NCBI GenBank assembly: GCA_052144935.1
Contig: JBKQPR010000123.1
Coordinates: forward strand, 1 to 26,925
Reading direction: 5' to 3'
From: JOPF133 sp052144935
GTDB lineage: Bacteria > Acidobacteriota > Terriglobia > Bryobacterales > Bryobacteraceae
DNA length: 26,925 nt
Position numbers and translations under genes: made by a program. The notes under the pieces are model-generated. The model was given only the letters and a program-made list of their open reading frames with translations, did no database searches and had not been told where the DNA came from. Every line of letters starts with the position of its first letter. The first letter of the stretch is position 1. This document shows positions 14,968 through 22,922 of the stretch, one piece after another.

Positions 14968-15033
14968 CAACCGCTCCCTGATGGTCGCGGCTCGGTACAA
15001 CGATTCAGAGCCGCGACCGTCAGGAAGCGGTTG
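14968..15033. repeat. palindromic dispersed repeat, copy 2
   Basis: Arms 14968-14993 and 15008-15033 (26 bases each, 14-base loop) pair at 24 of 26 positions, one exception being a possible G-U pair. The core GGTCGCGGCTC/GAGCCGCGACC is identical to the repeat at 2825-2877, and here the flanking CAACCGCT arm is complete. It lies between two co-directional genes, so it may attenuate or separate their transcription. Its minus strand reads as the spurious peptide PLPDGRGSES. Confidence 0.75.
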
Positions 15034-15065
15034 CCGGAAACAGCGGCCAACCAAAAGGAATCTCT

Positions 15066-18044
15066 ATGAAACGTACATTACTTCTGTGTTTGTCCTTATT
15101 CTGTCTGGTAAGTGCCAGCCTGGCTCAAGCGCCCCCGGCGCCGAGCCTGCATGGCGTGATCACCGACCCTTCCGGCGCCCTGATTCCGGGAGCGCTCCTG
15201 CAGCTTCGCGGCCCCGGCGGCGAGCAGCGCCAGTCCACCAACGGCTCGGGCGAATACTCCTTCCCCTCGCTGCGGCCCGGCAAATACCTGCTGCGCGTGA
15301 TCGCCAAAGGCTTCACCGTGAGCCAGAAGCAGGATTTCGAAATCAACGGCCCGTCCGACCTCGACGTGCAGCTCACCATTCAAGCCGAAGCGCAAGTGCT
15401 GAACGTGGAGGACGAGGCCAACAAGGTGACCGCCGACCCGGCCAACAACGGCGGCGCACTGGTGCTCAAAGACACCCAACTGGACGCCCTCTCCGACGAC
15501 CCCGACGAGCTCTCGCAGCAGTTGCAGGCCATGGCCGGCCCCGGCGCGGGACCGAGCGGCGGCACCATTTACATCGACGGCTTCACCGGCGGCAACCTGC
15601 CTCCCAAATCCTCCATCCGCGAGATCCGGATCAATTCCAATCCCTTCTCGCCGGAATACGACCGGCCGGGTTTCGGGCGCATTGAAATCCTCACCAAGCC
15701 GGGCAGCGACCAGATTCACGGCAACGCCTTCGTCCAATACAACAATGAAGATCTGAATTCCCGCAGCCCCCTGCTCGAGCAAGCCACGCGGCCTCCTTAC
15801 AAGCAGGACTTTTTCGGCTTCAGCCTCACCGGGCCGATCAAGAAAAACAAGGCCTCCTTCAGCTTCGACGGTAACTACCGCGGCACCACCGAGAATGCTT
15901 TCATACTGGCCACCGATCTGAACGCCAGCCTGGTTCCCCAGACCATCAACCAGGCGGTCCTGACGCCCCTCACCTTCAGGACCCTGACGCCTCGCCTCGA
16001 TTACTCCATCAGCCCCAACAACACGCTCATCGTGCGCTATCAGAACACCAGCATCACCTCGGACAATCAGGGCGTGGGCGCCTTCAACCTGTCGTCGCGC
16101 TCCTACAACACCAGCAGCACGGAGAACACCGTGCAGGTCACCGAAACCTCGGTCGTGAACACCCACATGGTGAATGAGACGCGCTTCCAGTTCATGCGCT
16201 CGGCCACGGCCATGACCGGCGGCAGCAACGATCCGGCGCTGATCGTGGATGGCGCATTTTCGAGCGGCGGCGCGCAGGTGGGCAATTCGGGAACCACCGC
16301 CAACCATTGGGAGCTGACCAACACCTCCACCTTCACCCACGGGACCCACACTGTCAAATGGGGCGGCCGCATACGCCAGGGCTTCGACAGCAGCACATCC
16401 ATGAACAACTTCGGCGGCACCTACACCTTCGTGGGCGCGCCGGGTCCGGAACTGGACGCCAACAATCAGCCGATTCCAGGGACCTCGCTCGAGTTGACGG
16501 GCCTCCAAGTCTACCAGCGCACGCTGATGTTCCAACAGCAGGGCTGGACCGATGCGCAGATCCGCGCGGCGGGCGGCGGCGCTTACGAGTTCAGCATCGG
16601 CGCGGGCACTCCCACCACCGCCGTGAGCCTGGTCGATATCGGTCTCTTCGTCAACGACGATTGGAAGGCGAAGTCCAACCTCACCGTCAGCTACGGCCTG
16701 CGCTACGAAGCCCAAACCAACATCGGCGATCGCGGCGATTACTCGCCGCGCCTGGGCATCGCCTGGGGCGTCGACGGCAAAGGGAACAAGGCTGCCAAGA
16801 CCATCCTGCGCACGGGCTTCGGCATCTTCTACAACCGCGTGCCGGATTCCCTGCAACTGAACGCGATCCGCTACAACGGCGTCACGCAGCAATCCTACCT
16901 GATCTTCAATCCCGGTTTCTACCCCAGCATTCCCTCGCTCTCCTCGCTGGCCACCGGGATCCAGCCGCAGCAGTTGCAGTTTGTGTCCGACGGGATCGCA
17001 GCCCCGCGCCTGTACCAGGCCAGCGTCGGCCTGGACCGGCAGATCAACCAGTGGGCGCGAGTGAGCGTCAACTACATCGGCGGGCGCGGCACGCACTTGC
17101 AGCTCTCGCGCGACATCAACGCCCCCATCGACGGCGCATATCCTTACGGCAATCCGGAGTTGCGTATGTTGACGGAAGACACCGGGGTCAGCCGCATCAA
17201 CCAGATCACGGTGGTGCCCAACATCAATTACAAGAAGTTAATGCTATTCGGATTTTATGCGCTGTCGTATGGTAAGTCGGACGCCGAGGGGCAGCCGGCC
17301 AATCCGTACAACGTGCGCGCGGAGTATGGGCCGTCGGCTTTCAGCGATGTGCGTCACCGCTTCGTGGTAGGCACCACGGTGCCGCTCTTGTGGAAGTTCA
17401 CGATCAGCCCGTTCTTCCTGGCGTCCAGCGGCTCGCCCTATAACATCACCACCGGGAGGGACACCATCGGCGATGGCATCCTGAGCCAGCGGCCGGCGCT
17501 CATGAACCTTTCGGCCTCGGCGTGCATCGGGCAGAACCTGGTCTACGAGGCGGCCTTCGGCTGCTTCAATCTGGATCCGGCGCCCGGCACGCCGGCCATC
17601 GGATACAACTACGCACGCGGACCGGCTACCGCCACGCTGATGCTGCGCCTCTCGCGAAGCTGGGCGTTTGGCGGCAAGAGCGAAGGGAATGCCAACCAAC
17701 CGCAAGGCATGATGGGCGGCCCCGGTGGCGGAGGTCCCCCTCCCGGCGGCGGCGGTGGTGGTGGCGGCGGACGCGGTCCCGGCGGCGGTGGTGGCGGCCC
17801 CATGATGGGCGGCGGCGGCCCGCCTCCCGGAATGTTCGGCGCGGCCAGCGGCCGGCGCTACACCCTGACCCTGGGAGTCAACGCTATGAACGCCTTGAAC
17901 CGCGCCAACTACGCGCCCCCCAACGGCGATCTGTCGTCGCCCTATTTCGGCCAATACCTCAGCCTGGGCGGCGGCTTCGGTCCCATGGGCGGCGCCAGCA
18001 CCTACAACCGCAAAATCGCCGTGCAGTTGCGCTTCTCGTTTTAG
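15066..18044 (+). CDS. Oar-like TonB-dependent outer-membrane receptor with carboxypeptidase-regulatory domain
   Basis: The 992-residue outer-membrane protein has a signal peptide (residues 1-20, ending ASLAQA), and residues 27-110 form a carboxypeptidase-regulatory-like beta sandwich (LHGVITDPSGALIPGA ... GEYSFPSLRPGKYLLRV). A plug-like domain follows (YIDGFTGGNLPPKSSIREI, EYDRPGFGRIEILTKPGSD), then a 22-strand-type barrel ending in the aromatic C-terminus AVQLRFSF needed for BAM assembly. An extracellular or periplasmic loop at about 878-930 is almost pure Gly/Pro/Met. The family is expanded in Acidobacteria; members probably take up or bind oligosaccharides, peptides or metal chelates. AAAGGAA seven bases before the ATG fixes the start. 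No TonB box is obvious. It probably forms a regulated unit with the gene at 13703; both share MMGG-type motifs. Confidence 0.88.
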   Translation: MKRTLLLCLSLFCLVSASLAQAPPAPSLHGVITDPSGALIPGALLQLRGPGGEQRQSTNGSGEYSFPSLRPGKYLLRVIAKGFTVSQKQDFEINGPSDLDVQLTIQAEAQVLNVEDEANKVTADPANNGGALVLKDTQLDALSDDPDELSQQLQAMAGPGAGPSGGTIYIDGFTGGNLPPKSSIREIRINSNPFSPEYDRPGFGRIEILTKPGSDQIHGNAFVQYNNEDLNSRSPLLEQATRPPYKQDFFGFSLTGPIKKNKASFSFDGNYRGTTENAFILATDLNASLVPQTINQAVLTPLTFRTLTPRLDYSISPNNTLIVRYQNTSITSDNQGVGAFNLSSRSYNTSSTENTVQVTETSVVNTHMVNETRFQFMRSATAMTGGSNDPALIVDGAFSSGGAQVGNSGTTANHWELTNTSTFTHGTHTVKWGGRIRQGFDSSTSMNNFGGTYTFVGAPGPELDANNQPIPGTSLELTGLQVYQRTLMFQQQGWTDAQIRAAGGGAYEFSIGAGTPTTAVSLVDIGLFVNDDWKAKSNLTVSYGLRYEAQTNIGDRGDYSPRLGIAWGVDGKGNKAAKTILRTGFGIFYNRVPDSLQLNAIRYNGVTQQSYLIFNPGFYPSIPSLSSLATGIQPQQLQFVSDGIAAPRLYQASVGLDRQINQWARVSVNYIGGRGTHLQLSRDINAPIDGAYPYGNPELRMLTEDTGVSRINQITVVPNINYKKLMLFGFYALSYGKSDAEGQPANPYNVRAEYGPSAFSDVRHRFVVGTTVPLLWKFTISPFFLASSGSPYNITTGRDTIGDGILSQRPALMNLSASACIGQNLVYEAAFGCFNLDPAPGTPAIGYNYARGPATATLMLRLSRSWAFGGKSEGNANQPQGMMGGPGGGGPPPGGGGGGGGGRGPGGGGGGPMMGGGGPPPGMFGAASGRRYTLTLGVNAMNALNRANYAPPNGDLSSPYFGQYLSLGGGFGPMGGASTYNRKIAVQLRFSF

Positions 18045-18499
18045 TGGGTGGGCGGGGGGCACCCTCTGTTCCCGCCTGCCAGCCCTACGCTCCGCCCTGT
18101 GGCGTGCCGGCGTGCTGTGTCGACGAGCCGATAATCGCGACGGTGATGAAGCCGGGCAGCATGATCTCCCCCAATCCGCCGGTAACGCGAAACTGCACGG
18201 TCGAGGACCCGGCATCTTCAGCCCAAGATCCGCTCGACAAATGGCGGCGCGACCTCTGCTATCCGCCCACTGCCCAATCTGAAAGCCACGAGGCCGGAGA
18301 GAGCGTCCATCCGCGCCGCGGCGCGGGCCGTCGCGCCGCCTTTGGCGGCGTGCTCCTGGTGCTGCCGGGCAGCCGGGTTGTCCTCGTGGTAGACATACCT
18401 GCACACGGGTCTCGGGGCCGGAAGTGCCGAGCGCCCGGTGAAGAAGCCCGAGGGCATCGGAGACGGAGGGACGGCGCGCGCAACGTTATCTCCATGACC
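18045..18499. other. intergenic stretch without a supported gene
   Basis: These 455 bases lie between the convergent receptor and MFS genes. A minus-strand frame (18218-18457, PVCRYVYHEDNPAARQHQEH...) and a second short one (about 18105-18215, STVQFRVTGGLGEIMLPGF) look slightly protein-like but lack starts, Shine-Dalgarno sequences and family similarity that I can recognise. They may be pieces of decayed genes. Confidence 0.35.
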
Positions 18500-19729
18500 C
18501 TATCCACGTGCGCGTGCTTCGGCCGGACTGATCTGGGGCAGAAATACCGCCAGCAGGCCGATGGCTGGCAGGAAAGCGCACACGCGATAGACGAAGCCGA
18601 TGCTGGTGAGATCGGCCAGCGCGCCCAACACGGCCGCGCCGATGCCGCCCATGCCGAACGCCACTCCGAAAAACAGGCCCGAGATGGTGCCTACCTTGCC
18701 GGGCAACAAATCCTGCGCGTAGACCAGAATCGCCGCGAAGGCCGAGGCCAGCACCAGCCCGATAATCACGCTGAGCACGCCCGTCCAAACGAGGCTGGCA
18801 TAGGGCAGGACCAGCGTGAACGGCAGCACCCCGAGGATGGAGCCCCAGATGATGTACTTGCGCCCGATGCGGTCTCCCAAAGGGCCGCCGATAAGCCCGC
18901 CGGTGGCCGCCGCCGCCAGGAAGACGAACAGGTGCACCTGTGCGCTTTCCACCGAGACGTGGAACTTGCCGATGAGGAAGAACGTGTAATAGTTGGTGAA
19001 ACTGGCCAGGTAGAAGAACTTGGAGAACGTAAGCGTCATCAGCACCGCCATGGCCCAGCCCACACGCCGCCCGGAGGCTGCGGGCGCGGATTTCGGCGGC
19101 GCCGGCCGCGCGATGCGCGCCGCATGCTGCGCCTTGTACCAGGAGCTGACGCGCGTCAGCAGCAGCATGCCGATGAGCGCTGCGCCGGAAAACCAGGCGA
19201 TGCTACGCTGGCCCTGCGGCAGCACGATGAAAGCCGCCAGCAGCGGTCCCAGCGACGATCCGCCGGTGCCGCCAAGCGCGAACAGCGATTGCGCGAAACC
19301 ATGGCGCCCGCCGGATGCCATTCGCGCGATGCGCGAGGCTTCCGGGTGGAAGACCGCCGACCCCACGCCGATCAGTCCCACCGACAACAGAATCGCGCCG
19401 AAGCCCGGCGCCCTGGAAAGCAGGATCAGGCCGGCGATGCTGGAGGCCATGCCGGCGGGCAGCGCGAGATAGACCGGGCGGCGGTCGGTATACAGGCCCA
19501 CCAGCGGCTGCAATAGCGAGGCGATGAGTTGCCCAACCAGCGTGATGATCCCGATCTGGCCGAAATCCAGCCGGTAACTCGCCTTGAGAATAGGATAGAT
19601 CGCGGGGATCAGCGACTGCAGGATATCGTTGACCAGGTGCGACACGCATACAGCCGCGAGAATGCCAGCCGCGGCGGCGGGGACTTCTTGCTGACCGGAA
19701 GTTGGTGCGATGCTGGCGGTGCCTGCCAT
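18500..19729 (-). CDS. fsr: MFS exporter of the fosmidomycin-resistance (Fsr) type
   Basis: The 409-residue inner-membrane protein has about twelve transmembrane helices in two six-helix halves and a long polar linker (residues about 205-225). The family signature GVGSAVFHPEASR (121-133) between helices 4 and 5, the motif-A-like DRRPVYL after helix 2 and DRIGRKY after helix 8 are those of Fsr-type MFS proteins. E. coli Fsr exports fosmidomycin; natural substrates in soil bacteria are unknown, so the symbol denotes the family. The ATG at 19729 is preceded by AGGA at a suitable distance. The IS630 remnant ends almost at its start codon, so any promoter lies inside that remnant and the gene may be expressed from foreign sequence. 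Confidence 0.85.
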   Translation of the reverse strand: MAGTASIAPTSGQQEVPAAAAGILAAVCVSHLVNDILQSLIPAIYPILKASYRLDFGQIGIITLVGQLIASLLQPLVGLYTDRRPVYLALPAGMASSIAGLILLSRAPGFGAILLSVGLIGVGSAVFHPEASRIARMASGGRHGFAQSLFALGGTGGSSLGPLLAAFIVLPQGQRSIAWFSGAALIGMLLLTRVSSWYKAQHAARIARPAPPKSAPAASGRRVGWAMAVLMTLTFSKFFYLASFTNYYTFFLIGKFHVSVESAQVHLFVFLAAAATGGLIGGPLGDRIGRKYIIWGSILGVLPFTLVLPYASLVWTGVLSVIIGLVLASAFAAILVYAQDLLPGKVGTISGLFFGVAFGMGGIGAAVLGALADLTSIGFVYRVCAFLPAIGLLAVFLPQISPAEARARG

Positions 19730-19756
19730 TCGTCCTATGCTAGCCTGAATTCTCGC

Positions 19757-20250
19757 GGCAAATACCGACCTCTCCGGTCACGGTAAGCGCGACCATCATT
19801 GGGGATGCGGCAGCGCGATCCGTGTTGCTGGAAGTGGACTTCGCCGGTAGCCCACAGATCGACTGCGGAGTCCGGCATCAGCGCTTGGAGTTTTTTCATG
19901 CTGCTGCTGCACCGCCGGGTCACCTTTGGCAATCATCGGGCGCGGTTTACGTAGCCGGAACTCCAAACGCCGAAACAAGCGCTGACATTGCCGCACGCCC
20001 AGGCTGCCGCCGTACTTCCGCTCGATCCAGGCGCTCAGTGCCTTGCCGTCCCATAGGTTCTGACTCAAACCGGCGTCGCGCGGCGTTTGCCTCAGAATCG
20101 CGTTGATCTTCGCCACCTGTTCCGTGCTGAGTCGCTGGGGCCGCCCGGGATGTTCCCCTTCGCGCAACCCGGCCAACCCCCTCCTCTCGAAGCGGCGCAC
20201 CCAGTTCTCCAGCGGCCGCGGGGCGTCGCCGAGGCTCTAACGGCTCTAGC
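19757..20250 (-). pseudogene. IS630-family transposase remnant
   Basis: In three frames the minus strand encodes IS630-type transposase pieces: LENWVRRFERRGLAGLREGE (wHTH), GRPQRLSTEQVAKINAILRQ, GKALSAWIERKYGGSLGVRQ and LQALMPDSAVDLWATGEVHF (start of the DDE domain). There is a shift near 19891-19896, where a run of six A (minus strand) is one base too long. A TAG precedes the wHTH part. The first catalytic Asp appears to be Gly (ATGEVHF where ATDE is usual), and the reading ends after GSRCRIP, losing the rest of the DDE domain. No terminal inverted repeats were found. It cannot move by itself. Confidence 0.7.
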
Positions 20251-20407
20251 CCGAATCGCGGAGTCCCACACAAGCTCCGGTATTTGATTCCGTAAGAGGG
20301 ACTCCGTAAGAACACCGGCTACGACGAGCAGCCCCCCAGACCGGTCGGCGAAGATCGCCAAGTGCGATGTGTGAGTCGATGAATGCGCAGATCGAATCTT
20401 AGACGGG

Positions 20408-20986
20408 TTAGCGGTGGAACCGGCCAACGACGACAGCTTTCCCGAGGATGTGGCCGTCGATGGCTTTGAGAACGTCGGCGCGAGTGGCATCCGGCCCGAG
20501 ATCGAGCATCGTGTCGAGCGCGAAAAGCTCGAAGGTATAGTGGTGGTGAGGTCCGGCAGCGGGAGCGCCGGGACCCCGGTATCCGACCACGCCACCCTGG
20601 TTCTTGCATTGGATCGAGCCGTCGGACAACTTCGCATCGGGAGGTACCGCTTCGGGAAGGACGCGCGTGGATCCCGGAATGTTGAATACCAGCCAGTGCA
20701 GGACATCGTCGACCTTCCGCTGCGGGGCCGCATCGGGATCGTGCATGTACAAGACGAAGCTAACGGTGTTCGGCGGAACATTGGACCATAACAGCCGGGG
20801 GGAGACTGGCTTAGGATCCGATTGCGTGAAGCGGTCGGGAATCTCAGCGCCGTCGGCGAATGCCGGAGTCATCAGGCTCAGTCCCGGTCCCGCGGCGGCC
20901 ATTTTCGGTATATCCTGTGCGACGGCGGCGCCAAGGGCGGCGCTCAATAAAATTGTACAGATGGTGAATGCACGCGTGGTTCTCAT
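20408..20986 (-). CDS. exported YbhB/YbcL-like phosphatidylethanolamine-binding-family protein
   Basis: The 192-residue protein has a signal peptide (RAFTICTILLSAALGAAVAQ). It carries the PEBP motifs in order: SPRLLWSNVPPNTVSFVLYM, the anion-pocket HDPDAAP (82-88), HWLVFNIPGS (97-106) and GYRGPGAPAAGPHHHYTFEL followed by FALD (135-158). Length is normal for bacterial Raf-kinase-inhibitor-like proteins, whose physiological ligand is unknown. The start at 20986 is supported by GAGGAGAG eight bases upstream. It is the only intact gene between two decayed elements and has normal GC-rich codon use, so it probably belongs to the host. An in-frame extension to 21163 exists but would place residues before the signal peptide. 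Confidence 0.82.
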   Translation of the reverse strand: MRTTRAFTICTILLSAALGAAVAQDIPKMAAAGPGLSLMTPAFADGAEIPDRFTQSDPKPVSPRLLWSNVPPNTVSFVLYMHDPDAAPQRKVDDVLHWLVFNIPGSTRVLPEAVPPDAKLSDGSIQCKNQGGVVGYRGPGAPAAGPHHHYTFELFALDTMLDLGPDATRADVLKAIDGHILGKAVVVGRFHR

Positions 20987-21315
20987 GGTAACTCTCCTCG
21001 CCGTATCAGGATACCAGCAGCGCGAGCTAAGGTGGTCGTTCGCTTGACCCTCGATAAGTAAACATTGACGAGGGCCAAGCCCGACAAAGCCAATAAGAAC
21101 CGCACTGTAAAACAGCGCAGAAAGCACATGACGAAAAACACCGCCGGGCCGCCCTTTTCCCAAGGGCGTGTGCCAACGCCAATATCACGATAGGTTCCAC
21201 GTAATCCTTGTCCCACGGCGGTAACGGGTCGGCCGCGGTTTCGCCGAAGCGAAGGGCCTGCTCCACTCTGGCTTGCTTGCCAGTGGTCCCACGAATTCTC
21301 ATCCATTGCGACTGG

Positions 21316-21555
21316 CTACTCATGGCGCAGCGCTTCGATGGGGTCGAGGCGGGACGCCTTCAGCGCGGGGCAGAGGCCGAAGAAAAGGCCCACGCTGGTG
21401 GTGACCGTGAACCCGGCGATGATGGACCGGAGAGGCACTGCGGAGGGCAAACCGAAGACGAAAGTCCGCATCGCCAGGCTGAGCAGCCAGCCGGCCAGGA
21501 TGGCCGATCGCGCCGCCGGACGTGGTGACGGTCATGCCTTCGAATGCGACGGCGG
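21316..21555 (-). pseudogene. C-terminal fragment of a MacB/FtsX-type ABC permease
   Basis: Reading the minus strand gives AFEGMTVTTSGGAIG, then after a one-base shift near 21505 ILAGWLLSLAMRTFVFG, IIAGFTVTTSVGLFFGLCPA and the classical ending LKASRLDPIEALRHE with TAG at 21316-21318. This is the last two helices of a MacB-like permease. It is a different gene from the intact ADOP at 4094-6529 (which ends TALRHE). Confidence 0.6.
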
Positions 21556-21793
21556 GCCGGGAGCGTTACAGACAACGCTGAAACCCGACTGAATCGGGAC
21601 TGTTTCGGGACTCCTGCTCCCGCACTGGCGCCGCGCATCCGCGAAGGCAGCGGCGCCGGGCAGCGATCGGAGAAGCCGGCGCCGCCGGCCGACACCCCCT
21701 GGGCTGTCTCTCACGAGGAACTGCCAGGGCTGCCGTGAGGACCCCGTTAGGAAGCCCGTAGAGCCATTCCGGGGCTGGATGGCAGATTGGCAT

Positions 21794-21925
21794 CCCCCGG
21801 AGCAATGCTCCTGCGAAACCTGGCAGGATTAGCGCCCGGTCCCGAATGCCGATTGTGCTGGCATCCGTCGCGTCCACCATGGCCCGGATAACGGTTCGTG
21901 GTTCGGCGTAACGACGAAGCGCCGG
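21794..21925 (-). pseudogene. tyrosine recombinase (phage integrase family) fragment
   Basis: The minus strand reads RTVIRAMVDATDASTIGIRD followed by RALILPGFAGALLRG. This matches the start of the catalytic domain of XerD-like/phage integrases, where the intact form is IGIRDRALLLLGFAGALRRSEL with the first catalytic Arg just after. Here the similarity ends at that point and the Arg-Ser-Glu-Leu motif is lost. No catalytic Tyr region was found nearby. Confidence 0.5.
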
Positions 21926-22015
21926 CCACGGTGATGTTCTCCGCCGACAGCGACGTTGCAAGGGATTCCACAGGAGACTTGGTACCATTGGTTTAGCAGC
22001 CAGAAGGGAGCAACA

Positions 22016-22330
22016 ATGCGCTGGTACCACTATGTGACGTACTTCTTCGGGGGCGCATTCCTCGCCAACGCCTTGCCCCATCTCGGCAATGGGATCTCGG
22101 GGCATGCCTTCCAGAGTCCCTTCGCATCGCCACCCGGGGTAGGCTTGTCCTCCTCGATGGTCAATGTCCTATGGGGCCTCTTCAACCTTGCCGTGGGCTA
22201 TCTGCTCGTCTGTCGTGTAGGCAGCTTTAATCTGCGCAAGACCCAGCACGTGCTCGTCCTCGGGGCGGGCATCCTGATCATGTCGCTAATGCTTGCCCAC
22301 GCATTCGGACGGTTCCACGGGGGGCTGTGA
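22016..22330 (+). CDS. small three-helix membrane protein of unknown function
   Basis: The 104-residue protein starts at the ATG at 22016 behind AAGGGAG. Three hydrophobic segments are visible: YVTYFFGGAFLANALPH (about 6-22), VNVLWGLFNLAVGYLLVC (49-66) and VLVLGAGILIMSLMLAHAFG (79-98). The loop between helices 1 and 2 has the motif HAFQSPFASPPGVGLSS. I remember similar conserved uncharacterised proteins with this motif in soil bacteria but no function. It is the last gene with left-hand-type composition; the IS110 fragment starts 24 bp after its stop codon. Confidence 0.7.
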   Translation: MRWYHYVTYFFGGAFLANALPHLGNGISGHAFQSPFASPPGVGLSSSMVNVLWGLFNLAVGYLLVCRVGSFNLRKTQHVLVLGAGILIMSLMLAHAFGRFHGGL

Positions 22331-22353
22331 GCCTGCCTTTTCAATAAGATCAG

Positions 22354-22410
22354 CTCCTCTAAGATATTGAAAACAGGCTCCCAATAGACCCCTGTGGTCT
22401 CCATTACCAC
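22354..22410 (-). pseudogene. IS110-family transposase fragment at the composition junction
   Basis: The minus strand reads VVMETTGVYWEPVFNILEE, the highly conserved N-terminal (DEDD RuvC-like) segment of IS110-type transposases (typically V.ME.TGVYW.P...LE). About 20 residues are recognisable before the match stops. It marks the place where base composition changes from GC-rich to mixed. Confidence 0.6.
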
Positions 22411-22558
22411 ACGTGAAGAAGGGGGGCGTCCATAAAAATATAAGATTCTACTCTTCCTTGAGTTTGAGATGTTTCTCTATGACGATCCTCGCCCCTCGTT
22501 TCATCGATGGTTTCTAACGGCGTAGCCCAAATTTTATCAAAAGCGAACAAAGATACAA

Positions 22559-22846
22559 TCAAAAATTCCATGATTTTCCACCAGATGAGCGCCTGATCAA
22601 CACCAAAATGCCAACAATGATAAGAATAATTGGCCACCACTGAGACATGAGTGAGCGAAGAGGCGGTAGCCAGCCAAGATTAGACAGGAGGACTATTTTG
22701 AAAGCCGGCTTACCTTCCAAATTATCAAAATCCGTCAATTCAAACTTGGTTCTTGCCTCTGACTGTCCGGGAAAGGGCGCTGCCGAACGCACAATCGAAG
22801 AAGCCATTACCTCACCGGGAAGTACAATCTCTTGAGGTGCTTCCAT
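22559..22846 (-). CDS. small C-terminally anchored membrane protein, unknown function
   Basis: The 95-residue protein has a polar N-terminal part (MEAPQEIVLPGEVMASSIVR) and one transmembrane helix, QWWPIILIIVGILVLIRR (about 69-86), ending SSGGKSWNF. The WP-(I/L)ILI-x-G-(I/L) helix with an Arg-rich end resembles the DUF5668/LiaI-LiaF-like transmembrane unit found in envelope-stress proteins. The Shine-Dalgarno (AGGA) is weak and far. It could be a short real gene or the remains of one; between 22411 and 22558 nothing else is recognisable. Confidence 0.45.
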   Translation of the reverse strand: MEAPQEIVLPGEVMASSIVRSAAPFPGQSEARTKFELTDFDNLEGKPAFKIVLLSNLGWLPPLRSLMSQWWPIILIIVGILVLIRRSSGGKSWNF

Positions 22847-22922
22847 TTTTCAGTCAAATTCCTGCCCCGTCGGATCTGAATTTCAACTTCGCTCTCAGTC
22901 GCTGACTGAATTTTTCAGTCAA
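22847..22922. promoter_or_regulatory. cluster of TTCAGTCA/TGACTGAA motifs
   Basis: Within 76 bases there are four copies of the CAGTC half-site. TTCAGTCAA lies near 22849, TCAGTC-GCT-GACTGA at 22895-22909 is a perfect 6-bp palindrome, and TGACTGAA-TTT-TTCAGTCA at 22903-22921 is a perfect 8-bp palindrome overlapping it. The cluster starts directly at the 5' end of the minus-strand gene at 22846 and could be an operator for it or for the plus-strand toxin-antitoxin operon. Confidence 0.45.

Larger units (their letters stand above)
20993..22015. other. gene-poor interval with mobile-element and transporter debris
   Basis: About 1 kb without an intact gene. It holds the tail of a MacB-like permease (21316-21555) and a tyrosine-recombinase fragment (21794-21925), both on the minus strand. 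Between 21000 and 21310 a minus-strand hydrophobic stretch (VRFLLALSGLALVNVYLS) may be part of a lost membrane protein. Frames shift often and no ribosome-binding sites are seen. 21560-21790 shows nothing I can identify. Confidence 0.55.

Noticed and set aside
14821..15054. Minus-strand frame with PLPDGRGSES
   Set aside because: It is the translation of the palindromic repeat and the antisense of the Gly/Met tail, a typical spurious annotation.
15096..17096. 666-residue minus-strand frame
   Set aside because: Antisense of the receptor gene; no start signals and no similarity.
18218..18457. Minus-strand frame PVCRYVYHEDNPAARQHQ as a gene
   Set aside because: Slightly protein-like, but no start, Shine-Dalgarno sequence or recognisable family; kept only as a comment in the interval entry.
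17522..19516. 664-residue plus-strand frame spanning the receptor end and the MFS gene
   Set aside because: Crosses two real genes in the wrong frame or strand; Arg-rich shadow composition.
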